Assembly: GCF_020905345.1 (NCBI RefSeq)
Contig: NZ_JAJJMO010000001.1
Location: 1,674,001-1,738,000 of the forward strand
DNA length: 64,000 nucleotides
Source of the DNA: Flavobacterium pisciphilum
Lineage (GTDB): Bacteria; Bacteroidota; Bacteroidia; Flavobacteriales; Flavobacteriaceae
Reading direction: 5' to 3'
Part shown: piece by piece, positions 50,315 through 59,657 of the stretch
Position numbering within the stretch: position 1 is the stretch's first letter
Layout of the letters: each line of letters begins with the position of its first letter
The notes under the pieces: generated by a model
The model's database searches: none
Told to the model about the DNA's origin: nothing
Seen by the model: the letters and a program-made list of their open reading frames with translations, nothing else
Made by a program: the position numbers and the translations under genes

Positions 50315-52567
50315 TCAATAATTAAGCGTTAAGCCAAATCCCCAACCCATATCACTATCATAATGTGTTGAAATTCCAGAATTCTTAGTTAGGATATACT
50401 TTAAACCTCCCATATATTCTTTATCTGTATTGACCATAAAAGCCATTCGTAATCTTGGCGAAATCGGAATATCTTCTCTGGATAACTGGAATCGTACATT
50501 CCCATCTGTAAAGACTTCGGCTTGAGCTATTATCAACCAAGGCAATGTATAATCGGCACCAATACTTAATACCGAACGATTGTCTTTAGTGTTTTTTTGT
50601 CCAAAGGCATTTTTTTCGACCTCATCATGTCCAAATTTTCTATAACGCCAATCAAATCCTATAAACGGCATGAACCATTGATTTTTACCAATATACCGCC
50701 CAATGTGGGTTTCAGTTTCATAACCGTGTTTGTCATTATACCCTAATCTCCATTCTGTACCAAAACTCCAACGTGCATTTTGCACCATTGCTCTACCGTC
50801 ATTCCCATTGGTTGCAAAATCATTTTCAGCCATCAGATGACTCATATTACTTTCTTTCTGCAACTCTCTATACGCCCATTCTTTATCTGGTAATAACGGA
50901 TTTGGTGCTGAGTTTTCATAACTAAAAACACGATTCATTCCCGCCATCATGTGATATAAAATGTGGCAATGAAAAAACCAATCTCCATCGGCATTTGCAC
51001 TGAACTCAATTGTATCAGTTTCCATTGGCATAATGTCCAAAACATTTTTTAATGGTGAATATTCACCCTGACCATTTAACACTCTAAAATCATGACCATG
51101 CAAGTGCATTGGGTGTCGCATCATCGAATTATTATATAATACAATTCGTAAAGTCTCTCCTTTTTTTATTAAAATCTTATCTGACTCTGACAATACTTTA
51201 TTGTCCATACTCCACATATACCGATTCATGTTTCCAGTTAATTCGAAACGTAATTCTCTAACTGGAGCATCTTTTGGTAATGTAGTTACAGTTGGTGATT
51301 TGAGCATACTGTAATTTAATGTTACAATATCTGCAGAACTATCCATTTGATGCTTTGAATGATCCATTTTCTCATCAGCATCCATTTTCATAGGTTCTTC
51401 TGAAGTATGTTTCATTTCTTTAGATGCACTTCCAGTTATTTCAGGATACATTACTGCATTCATATCCATCTTTTGCAAACTCATGCCCATTCCCATCTCA
51501 TTCATGGTTCCATCCATGTTCATCATGCCATTCATCATTTTCATTCCTTCGAAATAATCAAGTTTTGGCAATGGACTTGTTAATTGTTTTATCCCTTTTC
51601 CTAAATAAATAGAAGTTGATTTTGTTCGGTCTTCAGGCGTTGCTAAAAACTCAAAAGCAGTATCATCAACTGGAATCGTTACAACAACATCATAGGTTTC
51701 TGATACTCCAATAATTAATCGGTCTACTTCTACAGGAACCACATCGTTTCCATCATTGGCTACAACAGTTATTTTTCCTCCTGCATAGGTCAACCAAAAA
51801 TAAGAAGATGCTCCTCCATTAGAAATCCTCAAACGAACTTTATCTCCTGCTTTGAAAGGCCCAGGAAATTCACTTTCTTTTTTTCCATTAATTAAAAATG
51901 CATCGTAATATACATCACTTACGTCCATTGCCAACATACGTTTCCATTCGTTATTGACTTTGGTTTTAAAATGACCCGCTTTTATAGCTTCAGTATAACT
52001 TTGAGTTGTCCCTTTTTTAATTGCAAACCAATCCGAAGCATTATGCAACATTCGATGTACATTATCTGGATTATAGTCTGTCCATTCGCTCAAAATAACT
52101 GGAAAGGTTGGCAAATCGTCAATTCCTTTTCTGAAATCAGGATCATCCGTTTTTTTCTTCATTACCAATGAACCATACATCCCAATTTGTTCTTGCATAC
52201 CGCTATGGCTATGATACCAATGTGTTCCGTTTTGAATAACAGGAAATTTATACACATGTGTTTCTCCTGGTTTTATTGGCATTTGGGTAAGAAAAGGAAC
52301 TCCGTCTTCTTGATTTGGTAAGAATATCCCATGCCAATGCAGGGAAGTTGCTTCTTTTAATTGATTATGCACATGAATTTCGGCAATATCTCCTTCTGTA
52401 AAAGTGAGCGTTGGCATAGGAATTTGTCCATTAACTGCAATTGCTCTTTTTGATTTACCTGTGAAATTTACCAACGTATCTTTTACATATAAATCATATC
52501 TCACTATTTTTTGTGCCGTCGTACTTATCGCAAAAAGCAACAATATAAGTATTGAATAATTTTTCAT
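50315..52567 (-). CDS. Multicopper oxidase (CopA/CueO type) fused to a CopB-like C-terminal domain
   Basis: A 750-aa periplasmic or surface enzyme that oxidises Cu(I) with oxygen. It has a signal peptide (about 1-19). The three cupredoxin domains carry all four copper-binding motifs: LHWHG (76-80), HWYHSHSG (116-123), HPMHLHGHDF (about 483-492) and HCHILYHMMAGM (about 531-542). A Met/His-rich insert (about 342-410, with MMNGMMNMDGTMNEMGMGM) is typical of copper-resistance oxidases. After about residue 575 comes a roughly 175-aa segment rich in beta strands with WRLGYNDKHGYETETHIGRY, resembling the CopB outer-membrane barrel. It lies 10 bp behind the Cu-ATPase gene. Confidence 0.92.
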   Translation of the reverse strand: MKNYSILILLLFAISTTAQKIVRYDLYVKDTLVNFTGKSKRAIAVNGQIPMPTLTFTEGDIAEIHVHNQLKEATSLHWHGIFLPNQEDGVPFLTQMPIKPGETHVYKFPVIQNGTHWYHSHSGMQEQIGMYGSLVMKKKTDDPDFRKGIDDLPTFPVILSEWTDYNPDNVHRMLHNASDWFAIKKGTTQSYTEAIKAGHFKTKVNNEWKRMLAMDVSDVYYDAFLINGKKESEFPGPFKAGDKVRLRISNGGASSYFWLTYAGGKITVVANDGNDVVPVEVDRLIIGVSETYDVVVTIPVDDTAFEFLATPEDRTKSTSIYLGKGIKQLTSPLPKLDYFEGMKMMNGMMNMDGTMNEMGMGMSLQKMDMNAVMYPEITGSASKEMKHTSEEPMKMDADEKMDHSKHQMDSSADIVTLNYSMLKSPTVTTLPKDAPVRELRFELTGNMNRYMWSMDNKVLSESDKILIKKGETLRIVLYNNSMMRHPMHLHGHDFRVLNGQGEYSPLKNVLDIMPMETDTIEFSANADGDWFFHCHILYHMMAGMNRVFSYENSAPNPLLPDKEWAYRELQKESNMSHLMAENDFATNGNDGRAMVQNARWSFGTEWRLGYNDKHGYETETHIGRYIGKNQWFMPFIGFDWRYRKFGHDEVEKNAFGQKNTKDNRSVLSIGADYTLPWLIIAQAEVFTDGNVRFQLSREDIPISPRLRMAFMVNTDKEYMGGLKYILTKNSGISTHYDSDMGWGFGLTLNY

Positions 52568-52577
52568 CTCTTAGCGT

Positions 52578-55100
52578 TTAAAGTTTTAGACTTCTTAATC
52601 GCAATGCATTCACAATAACTGACACTGAACTAAAACTCATTGCCAAAGCAGCAATCATAGGAGAAAGTAATATTCCAAAAAACGGATATAAAACTCCCGC
52701 TGCAACTGGCACTCCCAATACGTTGTATATAAAAGCAAAGAATAGGTTTTGCTTGATGTTGTCCATTACAGCATGACTCAAGTTTTTGGCTTTTACAATT
52801 CCTTGTAAATCTCCTTTTACCAAAGTGATCTTAGCACTTTCTATCGCAACATCTGTTCCTGTTCCCATTGCAATTCCGATATCTGATTGTGCCAAAGCTG
52901 GTGCATCATTTATACCATCTCCTGCCATAGCTACAACTTTTCCTTCAGCTTGTAATTTCTCGATTACTTTTAATTTATCTTCTGGTAAACAACCTGCTTG
53001 AAAAGAAGTCAAATGCAATTCGTCTGCAACTGCTTTGGCGGTATTTATATTATCTCCTGTAAGCATTATTACTTCAACTCCTTGACGCATTAATTCTTTT
53101 ATAGCAGCTGCACTAGTTGCTTTTATAGCATCGGTTATCGTTACAAACCCTACTACACTTTTATCTACTGCGATATAAGAAACTGTTTTTCCAAATTTTT
53201 GCTCAGTAACTATCCTTTCTTCAATAGTATCAGAAATAGCTGCTCCTACTTGTTCCATTAGTTTTTTATTCCCTAATGCAATCTTCTTATCGACAACAGT
53301 TCCGATAACCCCTTTACCTGCGATATTTTCAAAATCATCAACTTTTATCAAAGAGATATTTTTAGCTTTTGCAAATTTCACTACTGCCTCTGCCAAAGGA
53401 TGTTCACTATACTGATTTAAAGATGCAATATGTTGTAGTAACTCGTCCTCTGAATATTGTAGTGCAACAATTTTTTCTACCGAAGGCTTTCCCTCTGTAA
53501 TTGTTCCAGTTTTATCAGTAATCAGAACATTCACTTTATTCATATTCTCTAAAGCTTCTGCATTTTTTATCAGAATTCCTGATTGAGCACCTTTACCTAC
53601 TCCTACCATTACAGACATTGGTGTTGCCAGTCCTAATGCACATGGACAAGCAATTATTAATACTGCAATAGCATTAATAAATCCGTAAACCATTGCTGGC
53701 TCTGGACCAAATTTAGCCCAGATAAAAAAGGTAAGTATCGAAATAACAACAACAATTGGAACAAAATATTTTGCTATACTATCTGCTAATTTCTGAATCG
53801 GAGCTCTTGAACGGCTCGCATTATTAACCATTTGTATGATTTGCGAAAGCAAGGTTTCTGAGCCTACTTTTTCTGCAATCATAATAAATGATTTGTTTCC
53901 GTTTATAGTACCTGAAGATACTGCATCACCTAGCTTTTTATCTACAGGAATCGGTTCACCTGTAATCATAGATTCATCTATCGTACTTTCTCCATCTGTA
54001 ATTTTTCCGTCTACCGGAATTTTATCTCCTGGTTTAACACGTAGTAAATCCCCTTTTTTAATATCATGAATAGCAATTACTTTATCAACTCCATCAATAA
54101 CCAAAGTTGCCTCTGTGGGAGCTAATTTTAATAATTCTTTTATGGCACCACTTGTTTGACTGTGTCCTCTAGCTTCTAACAATTGTCCTAATAAAACCAG
54201 CGTAATAATTACTGTTGCTGCTTCAAAATAAAGATGAATTGTTCCGTGTTCTGATTTAAATTCATCTGGAAAAACATCTGGAAAAAACATTCCTACAATG
54301 CTAAACAAAAATGCTACCCCTGTACCAATTCCAATAAGGGTAAACATATTTAAATTCCAAGTTACTATTGATTTCCATGCACGAACAAAAAACATCCAGC
54401 CTGCATAAAACATCACGGGAAGCGAGAAGAGCAATTGTACTAAATTCCATTTCCCAACATCCATTATTTTAAGTAACGGATTATCGTGCATCATCTCAAT
54501 CATGGCAATAAAAAAGATAGGAACAGTAAAGAGTATTGCTATTTTCATTTTAAACAACAACTCTTTATATACTTTATTTTCTTCTGTATCCGTTGGCTCC
54601 ATGGGTACTAAATCCATGCCACAAATTGGGCATGAACCTGGTCCATTAGTTATCACTTCTGGATGCATCGGACATGTATATTGCTGAACCTGAATAGCGG
54701 CTGGCTCTTGTACTAAATCCATTCCGCATACAGGGCAGTCTCCAGCTTTATCATACATTTTTTCACCTTCACAATGCATCGGACAATAATATTTCCCTCC
54801 TGCATGATTATGTGGCACAACTACTTTTTTATGATCATGACCTGCAGTTGTACTGCAACATGATTTGACTGCAGGTTTCTCGTGTTCATGATTCATTGCC
54901 ATTTCAATAGTATACTTTCCAACAGCTGTTAAAGCTTCTTGTAGTTGTTCTGTTGGAATATGCTTTTCCATTGTAATAGTCGCTAATGGAGGATTTAAAG
55001 TAACATTTGCCTCAATTCCTTCAATAGCATTTAATGCTTTTTCTACTTTAGAACGGCATCCATCGCAAGTCATTCCAGTGATTGTATACGTATGAGTCAT
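52578..55100 (-). CDS. Copper-translocating P1B-type ATPase
   Basis: An 840-aa membrane pump that exports Cu(I) with ATP. The N-terminal HMA domain has GMTCDGC (9-15), and a His-rich linker contains a CC pair (81-82). Two heavy-metal-binding YHS-like zinc-finger domains follow (CPMHC...CPVCGMD at 106-128, CPMHP...CPICGMD at 143-163). Eight membrane helices carry the transport motif ACPCALG near 484. DKTGT is the phosphorylation site, SEHPLAEAV the HP motif and MAGDGINDAP the hinge. The double Cys-Pro-Met-His domain is common in Bacteroidota pumps. It is co-directional with the oxidase (10 bp) and lies 89 bp behind the AraC-type regulator. Confidence 0.96.
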   Translation of the reverse strand: MTHTYTITGMTCDGCRSKVEKALNAIEGIEANVTLNPPLATITMEKHIPTEQLQEALTAVGKYTIEMAMNHEHEKPAVKSCCSTTAGHDHKKVVVPHNHAGGKYYCPMHCEGEKMYDKAGDCPVCGMDLVQEPAAIQVQQYTCPMHPEVITNGPGSCPICGMDLVPMEPTDTEENKVYKELLFKMKIAILFTVPIFFIAMIEMMHDNPLLKIMDVGKWNLVQLLFSLPVMFYAGWMFFVRAWKSIVTWNLNMFTLIGIGTGVAFLFSIVGMFFPDVFPDEFKSEHGTIHLYFEAATVIITLVLLGQLLEARGHSQTSGAIKELLKLAPTEATLVIDGVDKVIAIHDIKKGDLLRVKPGDKIPVDGKITDGESTIDESMITGEPIPVDKKLGDAVSSGTINGNKSFIMIAEKVGSETLLSQIIQMVNNASRSRAPIQKLADSIAKYFVPIVVVISILTFFIWAKFGPEPAMVYGFINAIAVLIIACPCALGLATPMSVMVGVGKGAQSGILIKNAEALENMNKVNVLITDKTGTITEGKPSVEKIVALQYSEDELLQHIASLNQYSEHPLAEAVVKFAKAKNISLIKVDDFENIAGKGVIGTVVDKKIALGNKKLMEQVGAAISDTIEERIVTEQKFGKTVSYIAVDKSVVGFVTITDAIKATSAAAIKELMRQGVEVIMLTGDNINTAKAVADELHLTSFQAGCLPEDKLKVIEKLQAEGKVVAMAGDGINDAPALAQSDIGIAMGTGTDVAIESAKITLVKGDLQGIVKAKNLSHAVMDNIKQNLFFAFIYNVLGVPVAAGVLYPFFGILLSPMIAALAMSFSSVSVIVNALRLRSLKL

Positions 55101-55189
55101 AACTTTATTTTTTTATGATTTTTAACATAGCAAAGCTCTAAAATAATGCTTCTATAAGTTTGCACAATTCTGGTTATGATTTATAAAAT

Positions 55190-55750
55190 TTACAAATCTT
55201 CTATTTGTTTCCGTTTTTTACCTTTAAGCTGTTTATAATAACTTGGAGAAAACCCAGTTACTTTTTTGAATTGATTACTCAAATGTGCCACACTGCTATA
55301 TTGAAGCTGATAAGCAATTTCGCTTAAATTTAGCTCATCATATATAAGTAACTCTTTTACCTTTTCAATTTTTTGAGAGATAAAATATTTTTCAATAGTT
55401 GTCCCTTCTACTTCTGTAAAAAGATTACTCAACGAATTATAATCGTGTTGCAGTTCATTTGCCAAATAATGGGATAAATTGGAATTAAGATCATTATTTT
55501 TATGATGTACCAAATCGATAATCAATGTTTTGGCTTTCTCAATAATCTTACTTTTTTTATCATCAATAAGTTCAAAACCTAAAGAGTGTAAGACATTCAC
55601 TAAGTCCTCTTTTAAAGAGTCAATTGTTGCTTCTTGTATTTCGACTTCTCCTAGTTCAACAGTAATCGGATGAAGCCCGAGTTTTTCCAACTCAGACTTC
55701 ACGACCATATTACAGCGGCTGCAAACCATGTTTTTAATGTATAGCTTCAT
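55190..55750 (-). CDS. AraC-family regulator with HMA-like Cys-x-x-Cys N-terminal domain
   Basis: A 186-aa regulator. The first about 65 residues begin MKLYIKNMVCSRCNMVVKSE, with a CxxC pair (Cys10, Cys13) at the place where HMA copper-binding domains have GMxCxxC, and the strand-helix pattern fits that fold. The C-terminal roughly 100 residues are the AraC double HTH (YFISQKIEKVKELLIYDEL; LSEIAYQLQYSSVAHLSNQF). A copper-responsive regulator of the flanking genes is the natural inference. It starts immediately after the stop of the HMA/DUF3347 lipoprotein gene, so both are on one transcript. Confidence 0.88.
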   Translation of the reverse strand: MKLYIKNMVCSRCNMVVKSELEKLGLHPITVELGEVEIQEATIDSLKEDLVNVLHSLGFELIDDKKSKIIEKAKTLIIDLVHHKNNDLNSNLSHYLANELQHDYNSLSNLFTEVEGTTIEKYFISQKIEKVKELLIYDELNLSEIAYQLQYSSVAHLSNQFKKVTGFSPSYYKQLKGKKRKQIEDL

Positions 55751-56614
55751 TTATTTGATAGTTTCTACAGTACTACCACAGCTCAACATTTTTGAACCAT
55801 AATATGGATTTTTAATTGTGTTTTCTTTACTCAACCAATTGGCACCTTTCCCATTATTTGCCATTGGGCAAAATTGATAGTAGGTCGTTTCTCCCGTTTT
55901 TGAAGCTTTTAATAAAGCGTATACACTTTTAGACAATGTATTAAAATGATCTCTTTGGTGTGCAGCATCTTTAGTATCTGCAATATGTTCTGCATCTTCT
56001 TTTAAGTCTTTTAAAACTTTCATCCAAACCATATGAACGTCCATTGGCAAACTTTCCATTTTCACTCCATTTATAGCAGCTACTAATATTTTAGCTTTTG
56101 CCGAAGCTGTAGCTCCATCAGTTTTTACCAATGCATCTTTGATTCCGAAATAAGCTTCAAAAACTGGATTTAAAACAAACTCTTTTAGATCAACATCTGA
56201 AGAAGTCATTTTGTGGTTTGAATGCGCATCATGATCCATTTTCTCTACAGGAGTAACCATTGCCATTTTTTTATTATTTCGTTCGTACTGGCAACATTCA
56301 GGAAGTTTTGCATAAACATCGTTTGGAGCTAGAAACTCATTGCTATCATATCCTGCTAATGCAATACGTTTTAAAATTTCATCTTTATTTGTTTTAATAG
56401 CATCATAAGTAAGCGTTGCCATTTTAGTTTTTTCATTCCAATCTACTTCAGCAATGTTTTTTAAGTTTCCTGCTTTTTCAATTACTTTTTTACACATTCC
56501 GCAGTTACCAAATATTTTTACTGTTTCGGTTTTTGCATTTTTTATTTTTGCATCACAAGATGTGAATGATAGCAATGCAACGACTGCTATCAATACTGTT
56601 TTTATTGATTTCAT
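55751..56614 (-). CDS. Lipoprotein with HMA domain and DUF3347 (copper-binding)
   Basis: A 287-aa lipoprotein (lipobox LLSFTSC, Cys about 20). An HMA-like domain with FGNCGMCKKVIEKA (about 34-48; CxxC) spans about 30-95. After a His/Met-rich linker (MDHDAHSNHKM) comes a DUF3347 domain (about 140-287) with QFCPMANNGKGANWLSKE and the terminal MLSCGSTVE. The Cys-Pro-Met and Cys-Gly pieces are probable metal ligands. DUF3347 is often found on CusB-like efflux adaptors. A periplasmic copper chaperone or scavenger that hands metal to the oxidase or pump is inferred. Confidence 0.88.
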   Translation of the reverse strand: MKSIKTVLIAVVALLSFTSCDAKIKNAKTETVKIFGNCGMCKKVIEKAGNLKNIAEVDWNEKTKMATLTYDAIKTNKDEILKRIALAGYDSNEFLAPNDVYAKLPECCQYERNNKKMAMVTPVEKMDHDAHSNHKMTSSDVDLKEFVLNPVFEAYFGIKDALVKTDGATASAKAKILVAAINGVKMESLPMDVHMVWMKVLKDLKEDAEHIADTKDAAHQRDHFNTLSKSVYALLKASKTGETTYYQFCPMANNGKGANWLSKENTIKNPYYGSKMLSCGSTVETIK

Positions 56615-56734
56615 TTTTTTATAAATTATGTATCAAGGATTCATAAACCCCTGAACGTTAATAATGTTGTTTATTAAAATACCTAAAGTTACCATTTTTC
56701 TATTAGACGCACTTATGGCTGTCACAGAAAACTT

Positions 56735-57103
56735 TTAGCTTATTTTTGGTGGAGACCAAATAGTATAAAAGCCGGAAGATAAATCGGCTGTATGAAGATA
56801 ATAAGACTCTTCTTTATTCGAAAAATTAAAACAATTCAATGTGTTTTCATTCCACTTTTCGAAAGTCAGTACTGAAATAATGCTAACACAACGGCAGTTA
56901 GAATGATTGCATTTATCATTACAACCCTCTTTTCCTTTGTTATTCGTACTAGAATTGCAACAATCATCAGTCGTTTTTGTTTGCACTTTTTCAGTGGTAT
57001 GCTTCTTTTTTTCAGATTTCATTCCACATGCCTCTGCTTGAATTGGCAAGAAAAAAAAGCCAATCAAGAGAATAAAAAGTAGTATGTGCGTTTTTGAAAT
57101 CAT
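56735..57103 (-). CDS. Exported small Cys-rich protein of the copper operon
   Basis: A 122-aa protein with a signal peptide (HILLFILLIGFFFLPIQAEA) and eight Cys residues in the mature part. Most lie in a Lys/Asn-rich stretch (DDCCNSSTNNKGKEGCNDKC, then NHSNCRCVS). The C-terminus ends GFYTIWSPPKIS. No named family is recognised with certainty. Many Bacteroidota copper loci have such a small Cys/Lys-rich exported protein ahead of the HMA/DUF3347 gene. Metal binding is likely from composition and position (120 bp upstream of that gene) but is not shown. Confidence 0.72.
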   Translation of the reverse strand: MISKTHILLFILLIGFFFLPIQAEACGMKSEKKKHTTEKVQTKTTDDCCNSSTNNKGKEGCNDKCNHSNCRCVSIISVLTFEKWNENTLNCFNFSNKEESYYLHTADLSSGFYTIWSPPKIS

Positions 57104-57163
57104 CTAATTTTTTGAAATCCAAAGATACAATATATTTTTTTTAATGATATAAAATATACTCAA

Positions 57164-58423
57164 TTACACTTCTATCGTAATAACATCTTTTAGTTTAGTT
57201 GAAAATTTTGGGGATAATCTATCCTGTTTCATTTTCCATTGTCGTCCTAATGATTGCATTCCAAATTTAACTTTGTTATCCCCGTAGCTTAAATTCATTT
57301 TATCGATAACACTCATTAAGGGCTGATGTTTGGGATTGGAAGTACTAAATAAATTAAGCTGTGTTTCGTCATTTGGCGTTAAGCCCATAACAATAACTCC
57401 TGCTCTTTTATATGAATATCCTGTTTTATAAATTTCCTTTAATCCTTTTTGTGCTGCTTGATTCAACTCAATTGTTGAATTAGTGGGAAAATCTGTATTT
57501 ATGGTAATACTACGTGAATATTGTGATTGGTCGTTTGCCAAATAGTTAGTTTGAATAAAAACCGTTACCATATTGCAATGACAATTCTGACGTCTTAATT
57601 TCTCGGCACACGAAGCTGTAAAAGTGCTTACTCTTTCCGAAATTTCATCATAAGTAGTATATTTAGTTTCGAATGAACGGGTGGTTGCAATCATTTTTTT
57701 GCTTCGAGGCCCTTCTAAATCAAGTGTTGGCTTGCCCTCTAAATCATGTTTTAATCTCAGCCCAACTACTGCCATTTCTTTACGAACCCAAGCATCCGAT
57801 AATTGTGTAAATTGATATGCTGTTAAGACATTTTTCTGTTTCAGGCGCTTAGCATGCTTTCTCCCTATTCCCCAGACATCTTCAATTTTTGTCCACTTTA
57901 ACGCTTTAATTCTTTTTTCTTCAGTGTCAATTGTATAGACATTCTGAGTTCTTTCGGCAAATTTTCTAGCAATTTTATTAGCTACTTTTGCTAAAGCTTT
58001 TGTTGGTGCAAAACCGATACTGATAGGAATTCCAGTACCTCTTGTAACCTTTTTTTGCATACTGATTCCCATCTCATTCAAATCAAACAATTCAAAACCA
58101 GTAAATTTTAAAAAGGCTTCATCTATACTATACAATTCTATGTCGGGAGTATAAGCTCTAAGCAAATTCATTACGCGATTACTCATATCTCCGTATAGAG
58201 CATAATTAGATGAATACACGAAAATATTTTTTTCTTTAAATAATGCTTCAAATTTAAATGCTGGTGCTCCCATTGGAACTCCTGCTAATTTGGCTTCGTC
58301 AGAGCGCGCAATAACACAACCATCATTATTAGAAAGGATAACAACTGGTTTTCCTATCAAATGTGGTTCGAATACCCTTTGGCAAGAGGCATAAAAATTA
58401 TTACAATCGACTAAAGCAAACAT
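57164..58423 (-). CDS. umuC: Y-family DNA polymerase V catalytic subunit UmuC
   Basis: A 419-aa translesion polymerase. The palm begins MFALVDCNNFYASCQRVFEP with the first metal Asp at residue 6. The second acidic pair is in YSIDEAFLKF (about 98-107). A helix-hairpin-helix region (WGIGRKHAKRLKQKNVLTA, about 183-201) and the little-finger domain follow, and C-terminal segments typical of UmuC (LFSTSNPKHQPLMSVIDKMN) end the protein. The length equals that of E. coli UmuC. It follows umuD by 83 bp on the same strand, the standard umuDC order. The promoter carries no E. coli-type SOS box, as expected for this phylum. Confidence 0.95.
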   Translation of the reverse strand: MFALVDCNNFYASCQRVFEPHLIGKPVVILSNNDGCVIARSDEAKLAGVPMGAPAFKFEALFKEKNIFVYSSNYALYGDMSNRVMNLLRAYTPDIELYSIDEAFLKFTGFELFDLNEMGISMQKKVTRGTGIPISIGFAPTKALAKVANKIARKFAERTQNVYTIDTEEKRIKALKWTKIEDVWGIGRKHAKRLKQKNVLTAYQFTQLSDAWVRKEMAVVGLRLKHDLEGKPTLDLEGPRSKKMIATTRSFETKYTTYDEISERVSTFTASCAEKLRRQNCHCNMVTVFIQTNYLANDQSQYSRSITINTDFPTNSTIELNQAAQKGLKEIYKTGYSYKRAGVIVMGLTPNDETQLNLFSTSNPKHQPLMSVIDKMNLSYGDNKVKFGMQSLGRQWKMKQDRLSPKFSTKLKDVITIEV

Positions 58424-58506
58424 TTTATAGTATCTGAAATTAAAACTACACCTCTAAATTGTATGTTGATTAAATGGATTTACTCCGCGTTCTATTCTAT
58501 TAATAA

Positions 58507-58959
58507 CTAAAAAGATTTTATCGAATGAATTACGATTCCCCAAATCAGAAATTCATTTTCTGAGGTTACTTTTATGGGTTCATAATCTTCGTTTTCAGCA
58601 ATAAGCCAAACACTATCTTTCTCTATTTTAATACGTTTTACAGTAAATTTTCCATCAACTTGACAAACTGCAATTTTATTATTTTGAGGTTCTAAACTTT
58701 TGTCTATAATCAACAAATCACCATCGTTTATTCCAACATCTTTCATAGAATGCCCTTTTACTTTGGCAAAAAAAGTAGTGTCTTTATTTTTAACAAATTC
58801 TCTGTTAAGGTCTATTGTTAACTCGATAAAATCATCTGCAGGTGATGGAAATCCAGCACTAATTCCAACATCAAAAAAAGGAATTTCTAATTTTGATGAA
58901 TAATCCGGAATGTAAAATTCTAGGGTTGTGCCGTCGTTATTTAAACTTCGTAATTTCAT
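58507..58959 (-). CDS. umuD: UmuD, S24-type self-cleaving subunit of polymerase V
   Basis: A 150-aa protein with the LexA/UmuD fold. The likely cleavage site is Ala35-Gly36 in GISAGFPSPADD. The catalytic dyad is Ser71 (in KGHSMKDVG) and Lys108 (in KFTVKRI), with the same 37-residue spacing as in E. coli UmuD. After DNA damage, RecA filaments would trigger cleavage to UmuD', which activates UmuC. Upstream, a TAATTTTG -7 box lies only 7 bp before the ATG. Confidence 0.93.
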   Translation of the reverse strand: MKLRSLNNDGTTLEFYIPDYSSKLEIPFFDVGISAGFPSPADDFIELTIDLNREFVKNKDTTFFAKVKGHSMKDVGINDGDLLIIDKSLEPQNNKIAVCQVDGKFTVKRIKIEKDSVWLIAENEDYEPIKVTSENEFLIWGIVIHSIKSF

Positions 58960-58966
58960 AGTTTTA

Positions 58967-58974
58967 CAAAATTA
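58967..58974 (-). promoter_or_regulatory. -7 box of umuDC, almost leaderless
   Basis: It reads TAATTTTG on the minus strand and ends 7 bp before the umuD start codon, so transcription would begin at or just before the ATG. Just upstream lies an imperfect palindrome, CGGAAGTTATATTTTCG on plus (58975-58991), a possible operator. Confidence 0.5.
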
Positions 58975-59035
58975 CGGAAGTTATATTTTCGCTGTTATTA
59001 TTTAACACAAAATAATTATTAACGATGTCAATTAT

Positions 59036-59650
59036 TTAAGTATTGGGAGTAACTTTTTTTTGCAACCTTCTTCGGAATTTATGATATGTATTATGGTATT
59101 TATTATGACTTGGATATTTTCTATACGAAGTAAGATTGTTAAATATCAAAGCTATAATAAGTAATATCGTAACTCCTGTTAATACTGGAGAAAAAACATA
59201 CCAATATCCTAAATCTTTAATCTGGCTAGAACCTGTAACTGCTATAAGTGCGGTTGCTCCCCCTGGTGGATGCAAAGTTCTCGTTATTTGCATACAAACA
59301 ATAGAAAACGATACTGCCAAAGGAGCAGTAATCCAGATAATATCTGGTGCGAGTTGTTGCACTGTAACCCCTACGAATGCAGAAATAACATGTCCGCCAA
59401 CGAGATTACGGGGTTGTGAAAATGGACTTCTAACTTCTCCATAAACCAAAACACTCGAAGCTCCAAAGGATCCAATTAAGTACACTAAATCTGAACCTGA
59501 GAAATGTTGAGTTTGTACAAAGGCAATTAATCCGATACCTACAAATGAGCCTAAAAATGACCAAAATATCTCTTTAGAATTGATTAAAGTTTCTTTGTAA
59601 AGAATATATCTCGTTTTGCGGTAACTTCTTTTTATCTTGTCAACACCCAT
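59036..59650 (-). CDS. HPP-family membrane protein
   Basis: A 204-aa inner-membrane protein with four to five hydrophobic segments and the family signature HPPGGATALIAV (about 128-139). An earlier Gln-Pro-Arg-Asn segment (FSQPRNLVGGHVISAFVG) is also typical. Plant and cyanobacterial members transport nitrite; bacterial roles are largely open. The basic C-terminal tail (RRRLQKKV) probably faces the cytosol. It lies 8 bp behind a ClC-type gene on the same strand, so the two are co-transcribed and may act in anion handling together, which is inference. Confidence 0.9.
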   Translation of the reverse strand: MGVDKIKRSYRKTRYILYKETLINSKEIFWSFLGSFVGIGLIAFVQTQHFSGSDLVYLIGSFGASSVLVYGEVRSPFSQPRNLVGGHVISAFVGVTVQQLAPDIIWITAPLAVSFSIVCMQITRTLHPPGGATALIAVTGSSQIKDLGYWYVFSPVLTGVTILLIIALIFNNLTSYRKYPSHNKYHNTYHKFRRRLQKKVTPNT

Positions 59651-59657
59651 AAATTAT

